From [Enterobacter] lignolyticus SCF1 (lineage in GTDB: Bacteria; Pseudomonadota; Gammaproteobacteria; Enterobacterales; Enterobacteriaceae): DNA of 64,000 bases. This document shows positions 41,416 through 50,641 of this stretch, in pieces (within the stretch, counting starts at the first letter, position 1; every line of letters starts with the position of its first letter). Below the pieces are notes generated by a model. It did not search any database. It saw only the letters and a list, made by a program, of their open reading frames with translations, and was not told the origin of the DNA. The stretch is taken from positions 930,001-994,000 of the forward strand of contig NC_014618.1 of assembly GCF_000164865.1 (NCBI RefSeq), given 5' to 3'. The position numbers and the translations under genes were made by a program.

Positions 41416-44163
41416 TTAGCCGATAATCCGGCGCGCTTCCCGCACCACGTTATCCATCTCATCCAGCAGCTCAAGAAACTCCGGCTCCAGCTCTTGTGGC
41501 GCGGTGCCGCCGCGCAGCTGCCCTTCAATCAGGTTGCACAGGTTCTTCAGCCGCGGCACGCCGCTGTAGCCGCAGCTGCCGTGCAGCTTATGGATGGCGT
41601 CGATCAGGTTTTCCGGCTCTTCGCCGACCAGCTGTTCTTCCACTTTGTTGCGCACTTCCGGCAGGAAGGCGATCAGCATCTGCAGCATTTCCCGCGCCAG
41701 ATCGGGCTTATTGGCTGCCTGGCGCATCGCCAGCTGCCAGTCGAGGGTGGCGTTGAGGTTGACCGACGGTATCGGCTCGACGCTGTCCGGCAGCGGTACG
41801 TTCAGCCCGGGCCTATAGCGCAGCAGCAGGCTGCGCAGCTTGTTCTCTTCAATCGGCTTCGCCAGATAGTCGTTCATCCCAGCGCTCAGCAGCTTCTCGC
41901 GCTGTCCGGCCATGGCGTGGGCCGTCACGGCAATGACCGGCGTTTTCTGCTGGTGCGGCAGCTGATGAATCAGCTCACAGGCGCGGATGCCGTCCATTTC
42001 CGGCATCTGAATATCCATCAGGATCAGGTCAAACTGCATCTGCTTGGCGCGGTTAAGCGCCTGCTGGCCGCTGTCGCACAGCTCAACGTGCTGCACCTGG
42101 TCTTCCAGCAGCACGCCGATAAGCTTGAGGTTCGCCGGGTTGTCATCCACCGCCATGACGGTCATCGGCAGCTTATTGTTTTCAGGCAGCGCTGTCGGCT
42201 CCGGTTGCCTGAGGGCGCAGTAATCCGTCAGCGCCGGCAGCAGGCGGGTTGAGGTCAGCGGTTTAAGCAGGCAGGCCGCCGCGCCGTTTTGCTTGAGCGC
42301 TTCAGCATCGACCTGGGCGTGGCACGGCAGCGCCAGCAGCAGGTAGTCGGTCATCAGGCAGGCCTGCATCAGCTTCTCTTTGTGCAGCTGCAAATCGCGC
42401 ATCGATACCGGGATCGCCACCAGCAGGATGTCGTAGCGATCGTCCGGCAGGGCGGAGAAGGTTGGGCTGTAGACCACGTCCAGCGGCGTGGTCGCCAGCA
42501 GGTCGAGCGTCGCCTGGGCGGCCGTCGCGTTGGCCTCGACGTAGGCAAGACGCTTACCCGCCAGGCAATCGGTCGCCGGGCCTTCGCTGACCACGTTAGG
42601 ATTCAGATCGAGATTAATGTGGAACCAGAACGTGGAGCCGCGGTTCGGCTGGCTGTGGAAGGAAATATCGCCGCCCATCTCCTTGACCAGTTTTTGGGTG
42701 ATGACCAGCCCCAGCCCGGTGCCGCCGTGGCGTCGGGAAATACTGGCGTCGGCCTGGCGGAAGGCCTGGAACAGCCGCGACTGATCGCTTTCCGGAATAC
42801 CGATGCCGGTATCGCGGATCTGCACCTCGACCTGCACCTTGTTATTGCTGAGGGCGCGCTTCTCCACCAGGATATCGATGTTGCCGCTTTCGGTGAATTT
42901 AATCGCGTTGCCGACCAGATTGGTGATGACCTGCTGCAGGCGCAGCGGGTCGCCGATCACGTTGTCCGGGACATCGTTTTTGATATTCAGCGTCAGCTCA
43001 AGTCCCTTATCGTGCGCGGAGTGCGCGAGCAGCGTGACCACTTCATCCAGCGAATTACGCAGCGGGAAGGGGATGCTTTCGAGAATAAGCTTACCGGCCT
43101 CCAGCTTGGAGAAGTCCAGCACGTCGTTGATAATCGCCAGCAGGTTATTGGCGGAGCGCTCGATCGTGTTCAGATGATCGCGCTGGGTCGGGTTCAGGTC
43201 GGTTTTCAGCGTCAGGCGGGTAAAGCCTATCACCCCGTTGAGCGGCGTGCGCAGCTCGTGGGACATATTGGCCAAAAACTCAGATTTAATCCGCGCCGCT
43301 TCCTGGGCACGCTTTTTCGCCAGATCCAGCTCAACGTTCTGGATCTCCATCTGCTCGAGCGTTTCGCGCAGATCCGAGGTGGCCTGGTCGACGTTGTGCT
43401 GCATCTCTTCGTGGTAGGCGGCAAGCGACATCGCCATCGAGTTGATGCCGTTTTTCAGCATGTCGAGCTCGCCGAGCATAAAGCCCTCCACCCGGCTGTC
43501 CAGCTGACCGCGGCGAATGCGGTCAACGGTATTCACCATGTTGCGTATCGGCCCGGTGACGTCGCGCATCAGGCGCCAGCCGAAGACCAGCGCGATACCG
43601 ATGCAGAACAGCATCATCACGCTGGAGATAAAAATCTCTTTGTACTGCTGCAGGCGAACCGATTTGAGATCCAGCTCCAGCGCCACGTAGCCCAGCATAT
43701 TGACCGGCGTTTTGGCTTCCGACATCGGCGATTCATCCGGTGAATAGCTTTCCGAAATGATCGGCGTGCGGAGGATCATGATATCGCCGCTGCGGTTGAC
43801 GCTCAGCCGACGGGGTAGCGGCGCGCCTTTGGGCAGCTGCAGTACACCGGGATCGAGCTGGTAGTTGGAGGTCACAAACAGGCGGTTATGCTCATCGTAA
43901 ACCGAAATGGCGCGGACGATGTCCGAATGACGGCGGTGCAAGACGCTAATCAGCTGGCCGATTGACTCACGGTTTTGCAGATTCATGCCATATTCACTGG
44001 AGACCGCGAGCGGTTCAATAATGCTGGCGCCGGCGTCTTCCAGCTGACGCTGCAGGTCGTTGTAGCGATGCACGACGAAGAAGATGCTGAGCAGCAAACC
44101 GATAAGGACGGTCGGGGCCAGAATCAGGATCATCATACGCGCACGCAGGCTGTAGTTGGTCAT
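41416..44163 (-). CDS. barA: BarA, tripartite hybrid sensor histidine kinase
   Basis: BarA senses short-chain carboxylates such as acetate and formate and phosphorylates UvrY, which turns on csrB and csrC. 915 residues (918 in E. coli). Order: two membrane segments (about 10-32 and 176-198) around a periplasmic loop, HAMP, HisKA with H302 (NMSHELRTPLNG), HATPase (GNAIKFTESG, DTGIGIP, GGTGLGLVI), a degenerate receiver, a receiver with D717 (LILMDIQMPEMDG), and a C-terminal HPt with H861 (KLHGSCGYSG). It is divergent from rlmD and 1.7 kb from csrB. Confidence 0.96.
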   Translation of the reverse strand: MTNYSLRARMMILILAPTVLIGLLLSIFFVVHRYNDLQRQLEDAGASIIEPLAVSSEYGMNLQNRESIGQLISVLHRRHSDIVRAISVYDEHNRLFVTSNYQLDPGVLQLPKGAPLPRRLSVNRSGDIMILRTPIISESYSPDESPMSEAKTPVNMLGYVALELDLKSVRLQQYKEIFISSVMMLFCIGIALVFGWRLMRDVTGPIRNMVNTVDRIRRGQLDSRVEGFMLGELDMLKNGINSMAMSLAAYHEEMQHNVDQATSDLRETLEQMEIQNVELDLAKKRAQEAARIKSEFLANMSHELRTPLNGVIGFTRLTLKTDLNPTQRDHLNTIERSANNLLAIINDVLDFSKLEAGKLILESIPFPLRNSLDEVVTLLAHSAHDKGLELTLNIKNDVPDNVIGDPLRLQQVITNLVGNAIKFTESGNIDILVEKRALSNNKVQVEVQIRDTGIGIPESDQSRLFQAFRQADASISRRHGGTGLGLVITQKLVKEMGGDISFHSQPNRGSTFWFHINLDLNPNVVSEGPATDCLAGKRLAYVEANATAAQATLDLLATTPLDVVYSPTFSALPDDRYDILLVAIPVSMRDLQLHKEKLMQACLMTDYLLLALPCHAQVDAEALKQNGAAACLLKPLTSTRLLPALTDYCALRQPEPTALPENNKLPMTVMAVDDNPANLKLIGVLLEDQVQHVELCDSGQQALNRAKQMQFDLILMDIQMPEMDGIRACELIHQLPHQQKTPVIAVTAHAMAGQREKLLSAGMNDYLAKPIEENKLRSLLLRYRPGLNVPLPDSVEPIPSVNLNATLDWQLAMRQAANKPDLAREMLQMLIAFLPEVRNKVEEQLVGEEPENLIDAIHKLHGSCGYSGVPRLKNLCNLIEGQLRGGTAPQELEPEFLELLDEMDNVVREARRIIG

Positions 44164-44220
44164 GGAGGTCCGTTATGGGAGAATCAGGGTTAACATGTTT
44201 GTTTGAGAAAAATCTCTACG

Positions 44221-45522
44221 ATGGCGCAATTCTACTCTGCAAAACGGCGCGTGACGACGCGCCAGATCATAACCGTAACGGTCAATGACCTCGATCCCTT
44301 CGGTCAGGGCGTGGCGCGCCATAACGGAAAGGCGCTGTTTATCAATGGATTATTACCCACAGAGAGCGCGGAAATCCAGATAACGGAAGATAAAAAACAG
44401 TACGCCCGCGGGCAGGTGAAGCGTCGTCTTAATGACAGCCCTGAGCGCGTTGCGCCGCGATGCCCGCACTTTGGCGTCTGCGGCGGCTGCCAGCAGCAGC
44501 ATGCCAGCGTCGCGCTCCAGCAGCGCAGCAAGCAGGCCGCGCTGGCGCGGCTGATGAAGCACGACGTCGATGAGGTAATTGCCGCAGAGCCCTGGGGCTA
44601 CCGGCGCCGGGCGCGCCTGAGCCTGAGCTATCAGCCGAAGTCCCAGCAGCTGCAGATGGGGTTTCGTAAGGCGAACGCCGCCGACATCATCGACATAGTG
44701 CAATGCCCCGTTTTGGTGCCCGCTCTTGAGGCGCTGCTGCCCGCCGTGCGCGAGTGTCTGTCGGGGCTGAAAGCGCGGCAGCATCTGGGGCACGTCGAGC
44801 TGGTGCTGGCGGATAACGGGCCGCTGATGGTGCTACGGCACACGGCGGCATTGCCGGCGACGGATCGGGAAAAACTGGAACAGTTTTCGCATTCTCACCA
44901 GCTTGCGCTGTATCTGGCGCCGCAAAGCGAAGTCCTCGAGCGCGTGAGCGGGGAAGACGCGCCCTGGTATAGCGCAGACGGGCTACGCTTAACGTTCAGC
45001 CCGCGTGATTTCATTCAGGTCAACGACGGCGTGAATCAGAAGATGGTGGCGACGGCTATCGACTGGCTTGATATCCAGCCAGACGACCGCGTGCTTGACC
45101 TGTTCTGCGGAATGGGCAATTTTACGTTGCCGCTCGCCAGACGCGCCGCAAGCGTTGTCGGCGTGGAGGGCGTGCCCGCGCTGGTGGAGAAGGCGCAGCA
45201 AAACGCCGCGCGTAATGGTTTGCACAATGTGACATTTTTTCATGAAAACCTGGAGGAAGATGTCACGCGCCAGGCCTGGGCGAAAAACGGTTTTGACAAA
45301 ATTTTACTCGATCCTGCGCGGGCGGGAGCATCAGGCGTCATGCAGCACGTTGTAAAATTAGCGCCCCGGCGGGTGGTCTATGTATCCTGTAACCCGGCGA
45401 CCCTGGCGCGCGACAGCGAGGCGCTGCTGGCGGCGGGATACCAAATTCAGCGTATGGCAATGCTTGATATGTTCCCGCACACTGGGCATCTGGAATCAAT
45501 AGTGCTGTTTGAACACAAATAA
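44221..45522 (+). CDS. rlmD: RlmD (RumA), 23S rRNA m5U1939 methyltransferase
   Basis: RlmD methylates U1939 of 23S rRNA. 433 residues from ATG 44221, as in E. coli; the open frame starts six codons earlier. N-terminal TRAM domain, then the [4Fe-4S] ligands C81, C87 and C90 in RCPHFGVCGGC, a Rossmann methyltransferase (LDLFCGMGNFTLPLA, LLDPARAGA) and the nucleophile in YVSCNPATLARD. Divergent from barA; relA follows after about 50 bp. Confidence 0.95.
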   Translation: MAQFYSAKRRVTTRQIITVTVNDLDPFGQGVARHNGKALFINGLLPTESAEIQITEDKKQYARGQVKRRLNDSPERVAPRCPHFGVCGGCQQQHASVALQQRSKQAALARLMKHDVDEVIAAEPWGYRRRARLSLSYQPKSQQLQMGFRKANAADIIDIVQCPVLVPALEALLPAVRECLSGLKARQHLGHVELVLADNGPLMVLRHTAALPATDREKLEQFSHSHQLALYLAPQSEVLERVSGEDAPWYSADGLRLTFSPRDFIQVNDGVNQKMVATAIDWLDIQPDDRVLDLFCGMGNFTLPLARRAASVVGVEGVPALVEKAQQNAARNGLHNVTFFHENLEEDVTRQAWAKNGFDKILLDPARAGASGVMQHVVKLAPRRVVYVSCNPATLARDSEALLAAGYQIQRMAMLDMFPHTGHLESIVLFEHK

Positions 45523-45573
45523 TGAATCAAGGCTTGTCGAATCCGACAGGCCCGGTCCCAAAAGGAGAGGACA

Positions 45574-47805
45574 ATGGTTGCGGTAAGAAGTGCACATCTA
45601 AATAAAGCTGGAGAATTTGATCCGCAGAAGTGGATCGCAAGCCTGGGTATTGCCAGCCAGCAGTCATGTGAACGCTTAGCCGGGACCTGGACCTATTGTC
45701 GGGAGCAGACGCAGGGCCATCCCGACGCCGACCTGCTGCTGTGGCGCGGCGTGGAAATGGTCGAAATCCTCTCCATGCTGAATATGGATATCGACACGCT
45801 GCGGGCGGCGATGCTGTTTCCGCTGGTCGACAGCGGCGTGGTCAGCGAAGAGGCGCTGACGGAGTTCATCGGTAAGTCAGTGGTCACTCTCATTCACGGC
45901 GTGCGGGATATGGCGGCAATACGCCAGCTGAAAGCGACGCATATCGACTCCGTCTCCGCCGAGCAGGTGGATAACGTGCGCCGTATGCTGCTGGCGATGG
46001 TGGATGATTTCCGCTGCGTGGTGATTAAGCTTGCCGAGCGCGTCGCCCATCTGCGCGAGGTGAAAGACGCGCCGGAAGACGAGCGCGTGCTGGCGGCGAA
46101 AGAGTGCACCAACATCTATGCGCCGCTGGCGAACCGTCTTGGCATCGGCCAGCTGAAGTGGGAGCTTGAGGATTACTGCTTCCGCTACCTGCACCCGGCG
46201 GAATACAAGCGCATTGCGAAGCTGCTGCACGAGCGCCGTATCGACCGCGAGCACTACATCGACGAGTTTGTCGGGCATCTGCGCGCGGCGATGAAAGAAG
46301 AGGGCGTGAAGGCCGAGGTGTACGGTCGTCCGAAGCATATCTACAGCATCTGGCGCAAGATGCAGAAAAAGCATCTCTCGTTCGATGAGCTGTTCGACGT
46401 GCGTGCGGTGCGTATTGTGGCTGAGCGGCTGCAGGACTGCTACGCCGCGCTGGGGATAGTGCACACTCACTATCGCCACCTGCCCGATGAGTTTGACGAT
46501 TACGTCGCGAACCCCAAGCCGAACGGCTATCAGTCGATTCACACCGTGGTGCTGGGCCCGGGCGGTAAAACCGTCGAAATCCAGATTCGCACTAAGCAGA
46601 TGCACGAAGACGCCGAGCTGGGCGTCGCGGCGCACTGGAAATACAAAGAGGGCGCAGGCTCCGGCGGCGGCCGCGGTCATGAGGACCGTATTGCCTGGCT
46701 GCGTAAGCTTATCGCCTGGCAGGAAGAGATGGCCGATTCCGGCGAAATGCTCGACGAAGTGCGCAGCCAGGTGTTTGACGACCGGGTCTACGTCTTTACC
46801 CCGAAAGGCGACGTTGTCGACCTGCCTGCCGGCTCCACGCCCCTCGACTTTGCCTACCACATCCATAGCGATGTCGGGCACCGCTGCATCGGGGCGAAAA
46901 TCGGCGGACGCATCGTGCCGTTCACCTACCAGCTGCAGATGGGCGATCAAATTGAAATCATCACCCAGAAGCAGCCGAACCCGAGCCGCGACTGGCTGAA
47001 CCCGAACCTCGGCTATGTGACGACCAGCCGCGGACGCTCGAAAATCCACGCCTGGTTCCGCAAGCAGGACCGGGATAAAAACGTTCTCGCCGGACGGCAG
47101 ATCCTCGACGACGAGCTGGCGCAGCTAGGCATCAGCCTGAAGGAGGCGGAGAAGTTCCTGCTGCCGCGCTACAACTTCAACGAGCTGGACGAGCTGCTGG
47201 CGGCCATCGGCGGCGGCGATATTCGCCTGCACCAGATGGTCAACTTCCTGCAGTCGCAGTTCAACAAGCCGAGCGCAGCGGAGCAGGATGCGGCGGCGCT
47301 CAAGCAGCTGCAGCAGAAAACCTACAGCCCGCCGAGCCGTAAGAAAGACGATGGCCGGGTGGTGGTCGAAGGCGTCGGCAACCTGATGCACCATATCGCC
47401 CGCTGCTGTCAGCCGATCCCGGGTGATGAAATCGTCGGTTTTATTACTCAGGGTCGCGGCATTTCGGTGCACCGCGCCGACTGCGACCAGCTGGCGGAGC
47501 TGCAGGCGCATGCGCCGGAGCGTATTGTCGATGCCGTATGGGGCGAAAGCTACTCGGCGGGCTATTCGCTGGTCGTACGCGTGGTGGCCAATGACCGCAG
47601 CGGCCTGCTGCGCGACATCACGACCATTCTCGCCAACGAGAAGGTCAACGTGCTCGGCGTCGCCAGCCGCAGCGACACCAAACAGCAGCTCGCCACGATC
47701 GATATGACCATTGAGATCTACAACCTGCAGGTGCTGGGCCGCGTGCTCGGCAAGCTGAATCAGGTGCCGGACGTGATCGACGCGCGCCGTCTGCACGGTA
47801 ATTAA
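45574..47805 (+). CDS. relA: RelA, ribosome-associated (p)ppGpp synthetase
   Basis: RelA makes (p)ppGpp from ATP and GTP/GDP on ribosomes stalled with uncharged tRNA, starting the stringent response. 743 residues (744 in E. coli). The N-terminal hydrolase-like domain has lost the HD metal motif (LFPLVDSGVV), typical of RelA rather than SpoT. The synthetase domain includes EVYGRPKHIYSIWRKMQKK and NPKPNGYQSIHTVV. TGS (VYVFTPKGDVVDLPAGSTPLDFAYHIHSD), a zinc-finger region (HHIARCCQPIPGDE) and a C-terminal ACT domain follow. AGGAGAGGA precedes the ATG. Confidence 0.97.
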   Translation: MVAVRSAHLNKAGEFDPQKWIASLGIASQQSCERLAGTWTYCREQTQGHPDADLLLWRGVEMVEILSMLNMDIDTLRAAMLFPLVDSGVVSEEALTEFIGKSVVTLIHGVRDMAAIRQLKATHIDSVSAEQVDNVRRMLLAMVDDFRCVVIKLAERVAHLREVKDAPEDERVLAAKECTNIYAPLANRLGIGQLKWELEDYCFRYLHPAEYKRIAKLLHERRIDREHYIDEFVGHLRAAMKEEGVKAEVYGRPKHIYSIWRKMQKKHLSFDELFDVRAVRIVAERLQDCYAALGIVHTHYRHLPDEFDDYVANPKPNGYQSIHTVVLGPGGKTVEIQIRTKQMHEDAELGVAAHWKYKEGAGSGGGRGHEDRIAWLRKLIAWQEEMADSGEMLDEVRSQVFDDRVYVFTPKGDVVDLPAGSTPLDFAYHIHSDVGHRCIGAKIGGRIVPFTYQLQMGDQIEIITQKQPNPSRDWLNPNLGYVTTSRGRSKIHAWFRKQDRDKNVLAGRQILDDELAQLGISLKEAEKFLLPRYNFNELDELLAAIGGGDIRLHQMVNFLQSQFNKPSAAEQDAAALKQLQQKTYSPPSRKKDDGRVVVEGVGNLMHHIARCCQPIPGDEIVGFITQGRGISVHRADCDQLAELQAHAPERIVDAVWGESYSAGYSLVVRVVANDRSGLLRDITTILANEKVNVLGVASRSDTKQQLATIDMTIEIYNLQVLGRVLGKLNQVPDVIDARRLHGN

Positions 47806-47810
47806 TTATT

Positions 47811-47884
47811 TGTAGGCCGGATAAGGCGTTAGCCGCATCCGGCAATATCGCAATGCCCGATGGCGCTTTGCTTATCGGGCCTAC
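47811..47884. repeat. BIME (paired REP palindromes) between relA and mazG
   Basis: Two REP-type palindromes in opposite orientation. The first is GCCGGATAAGGCG...CGCATCCGGC (47816-47843), the second GCCCGATGGCGCT...CTTATCGGGC (47855-47880), flanked by GTAGG and CCTAC. In E. coli K-12 the mazEF toxin-antitoxin genes occupy this place between relA and mazG; here there is only the repeat. Confidence 0.85.
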
Positions 47885-47901
47885 GTTTTCAGGACTCACC
47901 A

Positions 47902-48693
47902 ATGAACCAAATTGACCGCCTGCTCGGCATTATGAAGCGCCTGCGCGACCCGGAAAACGGCTGTCCGTGGGATAAAGAGCAGACGTTTTCCACCATCGCG
48001 CCCTATACGCTGGAAGAGACGTACGAGGTGCTCGACGCCATTGCGCGTGAGGATTTTGACGATCTGCGCGGCGAACTGGGCGATCTGCTGTTTCAGGTCG
48101 TGTTTTACGCCCAGATGGCCCAGGAAGAGGGGCGTTTTGATTTTAACGATATCTGTTGCGCCATCAGCGATAAGCTGGAGCGCCGCCATCCGCACATTTT
48201 TGGCGACGCGACGGCGGAAAACAGCCGCGAAGTGCTGGCGCGCTGGGAAGCCATCAAAAGCGCGGAACGGGCGGAAAAAGCGCAGCATTCGGCGCTGGAC
48301 GATATCCCGCACAGCCTGCCTTCGCTGATGCGCGCGCAGAAAATTCAGCGCCGCTGCTCGGCGGTGGGCTTCGACTGGACGTCGCTCGGCCCGGTGCTGG
48401 ATAAAGTGTATGAAGAAATCGACGAGGTCATGCACGAGGCGCGGCAGGCGGTGATCGATCAGGCTAAACTCGAAGAGGAAGTCGGCGACCTGCTGTTTGC
48501 CACCGTGAATTTATCCCGTCATTTGGGGGTAAAAGCCGAAACGGCGCTGCAAAAAGCTAACCTGAAGTTTGAGCGACGCTTTCGCGAAGTCGAGCGAATT
48601 GTGGCCGAACGCGGCCTGGAAATGACCGGCGTAGACCTCGAAACGATGGAAGGCGTGTGGCAGCAGGTAAAACGGCAGGAAACTGATCTCTAA
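47902..48693 (+). CDS. mazG: MazG, nucleoside triphosphate pyrophosphohydrolase
   Basis: MazG hydrolyses NTPs and dNTPs to monophosphates and pyrophosphate and tempers ppGpp levels in E. coli. 263 residues from ATG 47902, as in E. coli; an upstream open extension lies in the REP repeat. It has two MazG domains; the C-terminal one carries EEIDEVMHEARQA...KLEEEVGDLLFATVN, the acidic metal-binding helices, and the N-terminal one LEETYEVLDAI...ELGDLLFQVVFYAQMA. It is the downstream neighbour of relA but separated by the BIME. Confidence 0.95.
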   Translation: MNQIDRLLGIMKRLRDPENGCPWDKEQTFSTIAPYTLEETYEVLDAIAREDFDDLRGELGDLLFQVVFYAQMAQEEGRFDFNDICCAISDKLERRHPHIFGDATAENSREVLARWEAIKSAERAEKAQHSALDDIPHSLPSLMRAQKIQRRCSAVGFDWTSLGPVLDKVYEEIDEVMHEARQAVIDQAKLEEEVGDLLFATVNLSRHLGVKAETALQKANLKFERRFREVERIVAERGLEMTGVDLETMEGVWQQVKRQETDL

Positions 48694-48706
48694 CGAGTTT
48701 TCGTGA

Positions 48707-48758
48707 TCAAGCGCTATTTGTGTGATTTTTAAAATGACAAGCGCTTGATTTACGTCAA
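48707..48758 (+). promoter_or_regulatory. Inverted repeat and candidate FNR box upstream of pyrG
   Basis: TCAAGCGCT (48707-48715) and AGCGCTTGA (48740-48748) are perfect 9-bp arms 24 bp apart. Overlapping the second arm, TTGAT-TTAC-GTCAA (48745-48758) matches the FNR consensus TTGAT-N4-ATCAA with one mismatch. A -10-like TATTTT at 48780-48785 would put the start near 48792, about 41 bp from the box centre, the usual class II spacing. All of this is inference from sequence. Confidence 0.4.
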
Positions 48759-48828
48759 AAACATTTACCCAAAAGGGGCTATTTTCTCACTCCCTGCGTT
48801 TGCATGAGCCTGATGAAGAGGAGGAATA

Positions 48829-48924
48829 ATGAAAGTTTGTGGCGCCTGCCATGATCGGGTATACTGCTTTCCCGTCCTGGTTATTCCATCGTCTTTTAAA
48901 CCTAACTTCTCAGGTTCAGCATGA
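48829..48924 (+). CDS. Candidate 31-residue leader ORF overlapping the pyrG start
   Basis: ATG 48829 is preceded by AGAGGAGG with 5 bp spacing, one of the strongest ribosome sites in the window. The frame codes for MKVCGACHDRVYCFPVLVIP and 11 more residues, and stops at TGA 48922-48924, so it overlaps the pyrG ATG by 4 bp (ATGA). Three cysteines (CxxC and a third) are near the N-terminus. I do not recognise it. It could be a translationally coupled leader or chance. Against it, a promoter-like TTTGTG-N18-TATACT lies inside it (48836-48865) and could be the real pyrG promoter. Confidence 0.4.
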   Translation: MKVCGACHDRVYCFPVLVIPSSFKPNFSGSA

Positions 48925-50558
48925 CAACGAACTATATTTTTGTGACCGGCGGGGTAGTTTCCTCTCTGGGTAAAGGCATTGCCGCAGCCTCCCTCGCAGC
49001 CATTCTTGAAGCCCGTGGCCTCAACGTGACCATCATGAAACTGGATCCGTACATTAACGTCGATCCGGGTACCATGAGCCCGATCCAACACGGGGAAGTG
49101 TTCGTTACTGAAGACGGCGCTGAAACCGACCTGGACCTGGGTCACTACGAGCGCTTCATCCGTACCAAGATGACGCGCCGCAACAACTTCACCACCGGCC
49201 GTATCTACTCAGACGTCCTGCGCAAAGAGCGCCGTGGCGACTATCTGGGCGCGACCGTTCAGGTTATCCCGCACATCACCAACGCGATTAAAGAGCGCGT
49301 CATCGCCGGTGGCGAAGGCCACGACGTGGTGCTGGTGGAGATCGGCGGCACCGTCGGTGATATCGAGTCTCTGCCGTTCCTTGAAGCGATTCGGCAGATG
49401 GCGGTTGAAGTTGGCCGCGAGCATACGCTGTTTATGCACCTGACGCTGGTGCCGTACATGGCCGCTGCCGGTGAAGTGAAAACCAAACCGACGCAGCATT
49501 CGGTTAAAGAGCTGCTTTCTATCGGTATTCAGCCGGATATTCTGATTTGCCGCTCCGATCGCGCCGTACCGGCGAACGAACGCGCCAAAATTGCTTTGTT
49601 CTGCAACGTTCCAGAAAAAGCCGTTATTTCTCTGAAAGACGTCGATTCCATTTATAAAATTCCGGGCATGTTGAAATCTCAGGGCCTGGACGATTATATT
49701 TGTAAACGATTCAGCTTGAACTGCCCGGAAGCAAACCTGTCAGAATGGGAGCAGGTGATTTACGAAGAAGCCAATCCGGCAGGCGAAGTGACTATCGGTA
49801 TGGTCGGCAAGTACATTGAGCTGCCGGACGCCTATAAGTCCGTGATTGAAGCGCTGAAACACGGTGGTCTGAAAAATCGCGTTACCGTCAACATCAAACT
49901 TATCGATTCGCAAGATGTTGAAACACGCGGCGTCGAGATCCTGAAAGGTCTGGATGCTATTCTTATCCCTGGCGGCTTCGGCTACCGCGGTGTAGAAGGC
50001 AAAGTCGCCACCGCACGCTATGCGCGTGAAAACAATATTCCGTATCTGGGCATTTGCCTGGGTATGCAGGTTGCGCTGATTGAGTTCGCGCGTAACGTCG
50101 TCGGAATGGAAAACGCCAACTCGACGGAATTTGTGCCAGACTGTAAGTACCCGGTCGTGGCGCTCATTACCGAATGGCGTGACGAAAACGGCAATGTCGA
50201 AGTTCGCACTGAGAAGAGCGACCTCGGCGGCACGATGCGTCTGGGTGCGCAGGCGTGCCAGCTCAGCGATGACAGCCTGGTTCGCAAGATGTACGGCGAG
50301 CCAACCATCACCGAGCGTCACCGTCACCGTTACGAAGTGAACAACCTGCTGTTGAAACAAATTGAAGCTGCGGGCCTGCGCATTGCGGGCCGTTCCGGGG
50401 ATGATCAGTTGGTCGAGATCATCGAGGTGCCGAACCACCCATGGTTCGTCGCCTGTCAGTTCCATCCGGAGTTTACTTCTACGCCGCGTGATGGACATCC
50501 GCTGTTTGCTGGCTTCGTGAAAGCCGCCAGCGAGTACCAGAAGCGCCAGGCGAAGTAA
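48921..50558 (+). CDS. pyrG: PyrG, CTP synthase
   Basis: PyrG aminates UTP to CTP with glutamine and ATP. 545 residues as in E. coli. The synthetase domain starts MTTNYIFVTGGVVSSLGKGIAAASLAAILEARG (P-loop-like) and contains KLDPYINVDPGTMSP and QVIPHITNAI; the C-terminal glutamine amidotransferase has the catalytic cysteine in YLGICLGMQ (C379) and the His-Glu pair in CQFHPEFTSTPRDGHPLF. Followed by a hairpin and eno on the same strand, as in most enteric bacteria. Confidence 0.98.
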   Translation: MTTNYIFVTGGVVSSLGKGIAAASLAAILEARGLNVTIMKLDPYINVDPGTMSPIQHGEVFVTEDGAETDLDLGHYERFIRTKMTRRNNFTTGRIYSDVLRKERRGDYLGATVQVIPHITNAIKERVIAGGEGHDVVLVEIGGTVGDIESLPFLEAIRQMAVEVGREHTLFMHLTLVPYMAAAGEVKTKPTQHSVKELLSIGIQPDILICRSDRAVPANERAKIALFCNVPEKAVISLKDVDSIYKIPGMLKSQGLDDYICKRFSLNCPEANLSEWEQVIYEEANPAGEVTIGMVGKYIELPDAYKSVIEALKHGGLKNRVTVNIKLIDSQDVETRGVEILKGLDAILIPGGFGYRGVEGKVATARYARENNIPYLGICLGMQVALIEFARNVVGMENANSTEFVPDCKYPVVALITEWRDENGNVEVRTEKSDLGGTMRLGAQACQLSDDSLVRKMYGEPTITERHRHRYEVNNLLLKQIEAAGLRIAGRSGDDQLVEIIEVPNHPWFVACQFHPEFTSTPRDGHPLFAGFVKAASEYQKRQAK

Positions 50559-50574
50559 AAAAAAGTTAGAACGG

Positions 50575-50603
50575 CAACGCGTACCTTTGGTACGCGTTGT
50601 TTG
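50575..50603 (+). terminator. Hairpin between pyrG and eno
   Basis: CAACGCGTACC (50575-50585), loop TTT, GGTACGCGTTG (50589-50599), then TTTGTCT. A perfect 11-bp stem with a short T-rich tail: a partial terminator between pyrG and eno. Confidence 0.7.
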
Positions 50604-50641
50604 TCTGGAGTTTTAGTTTAACTTGTACTGAGGAAAATCTA

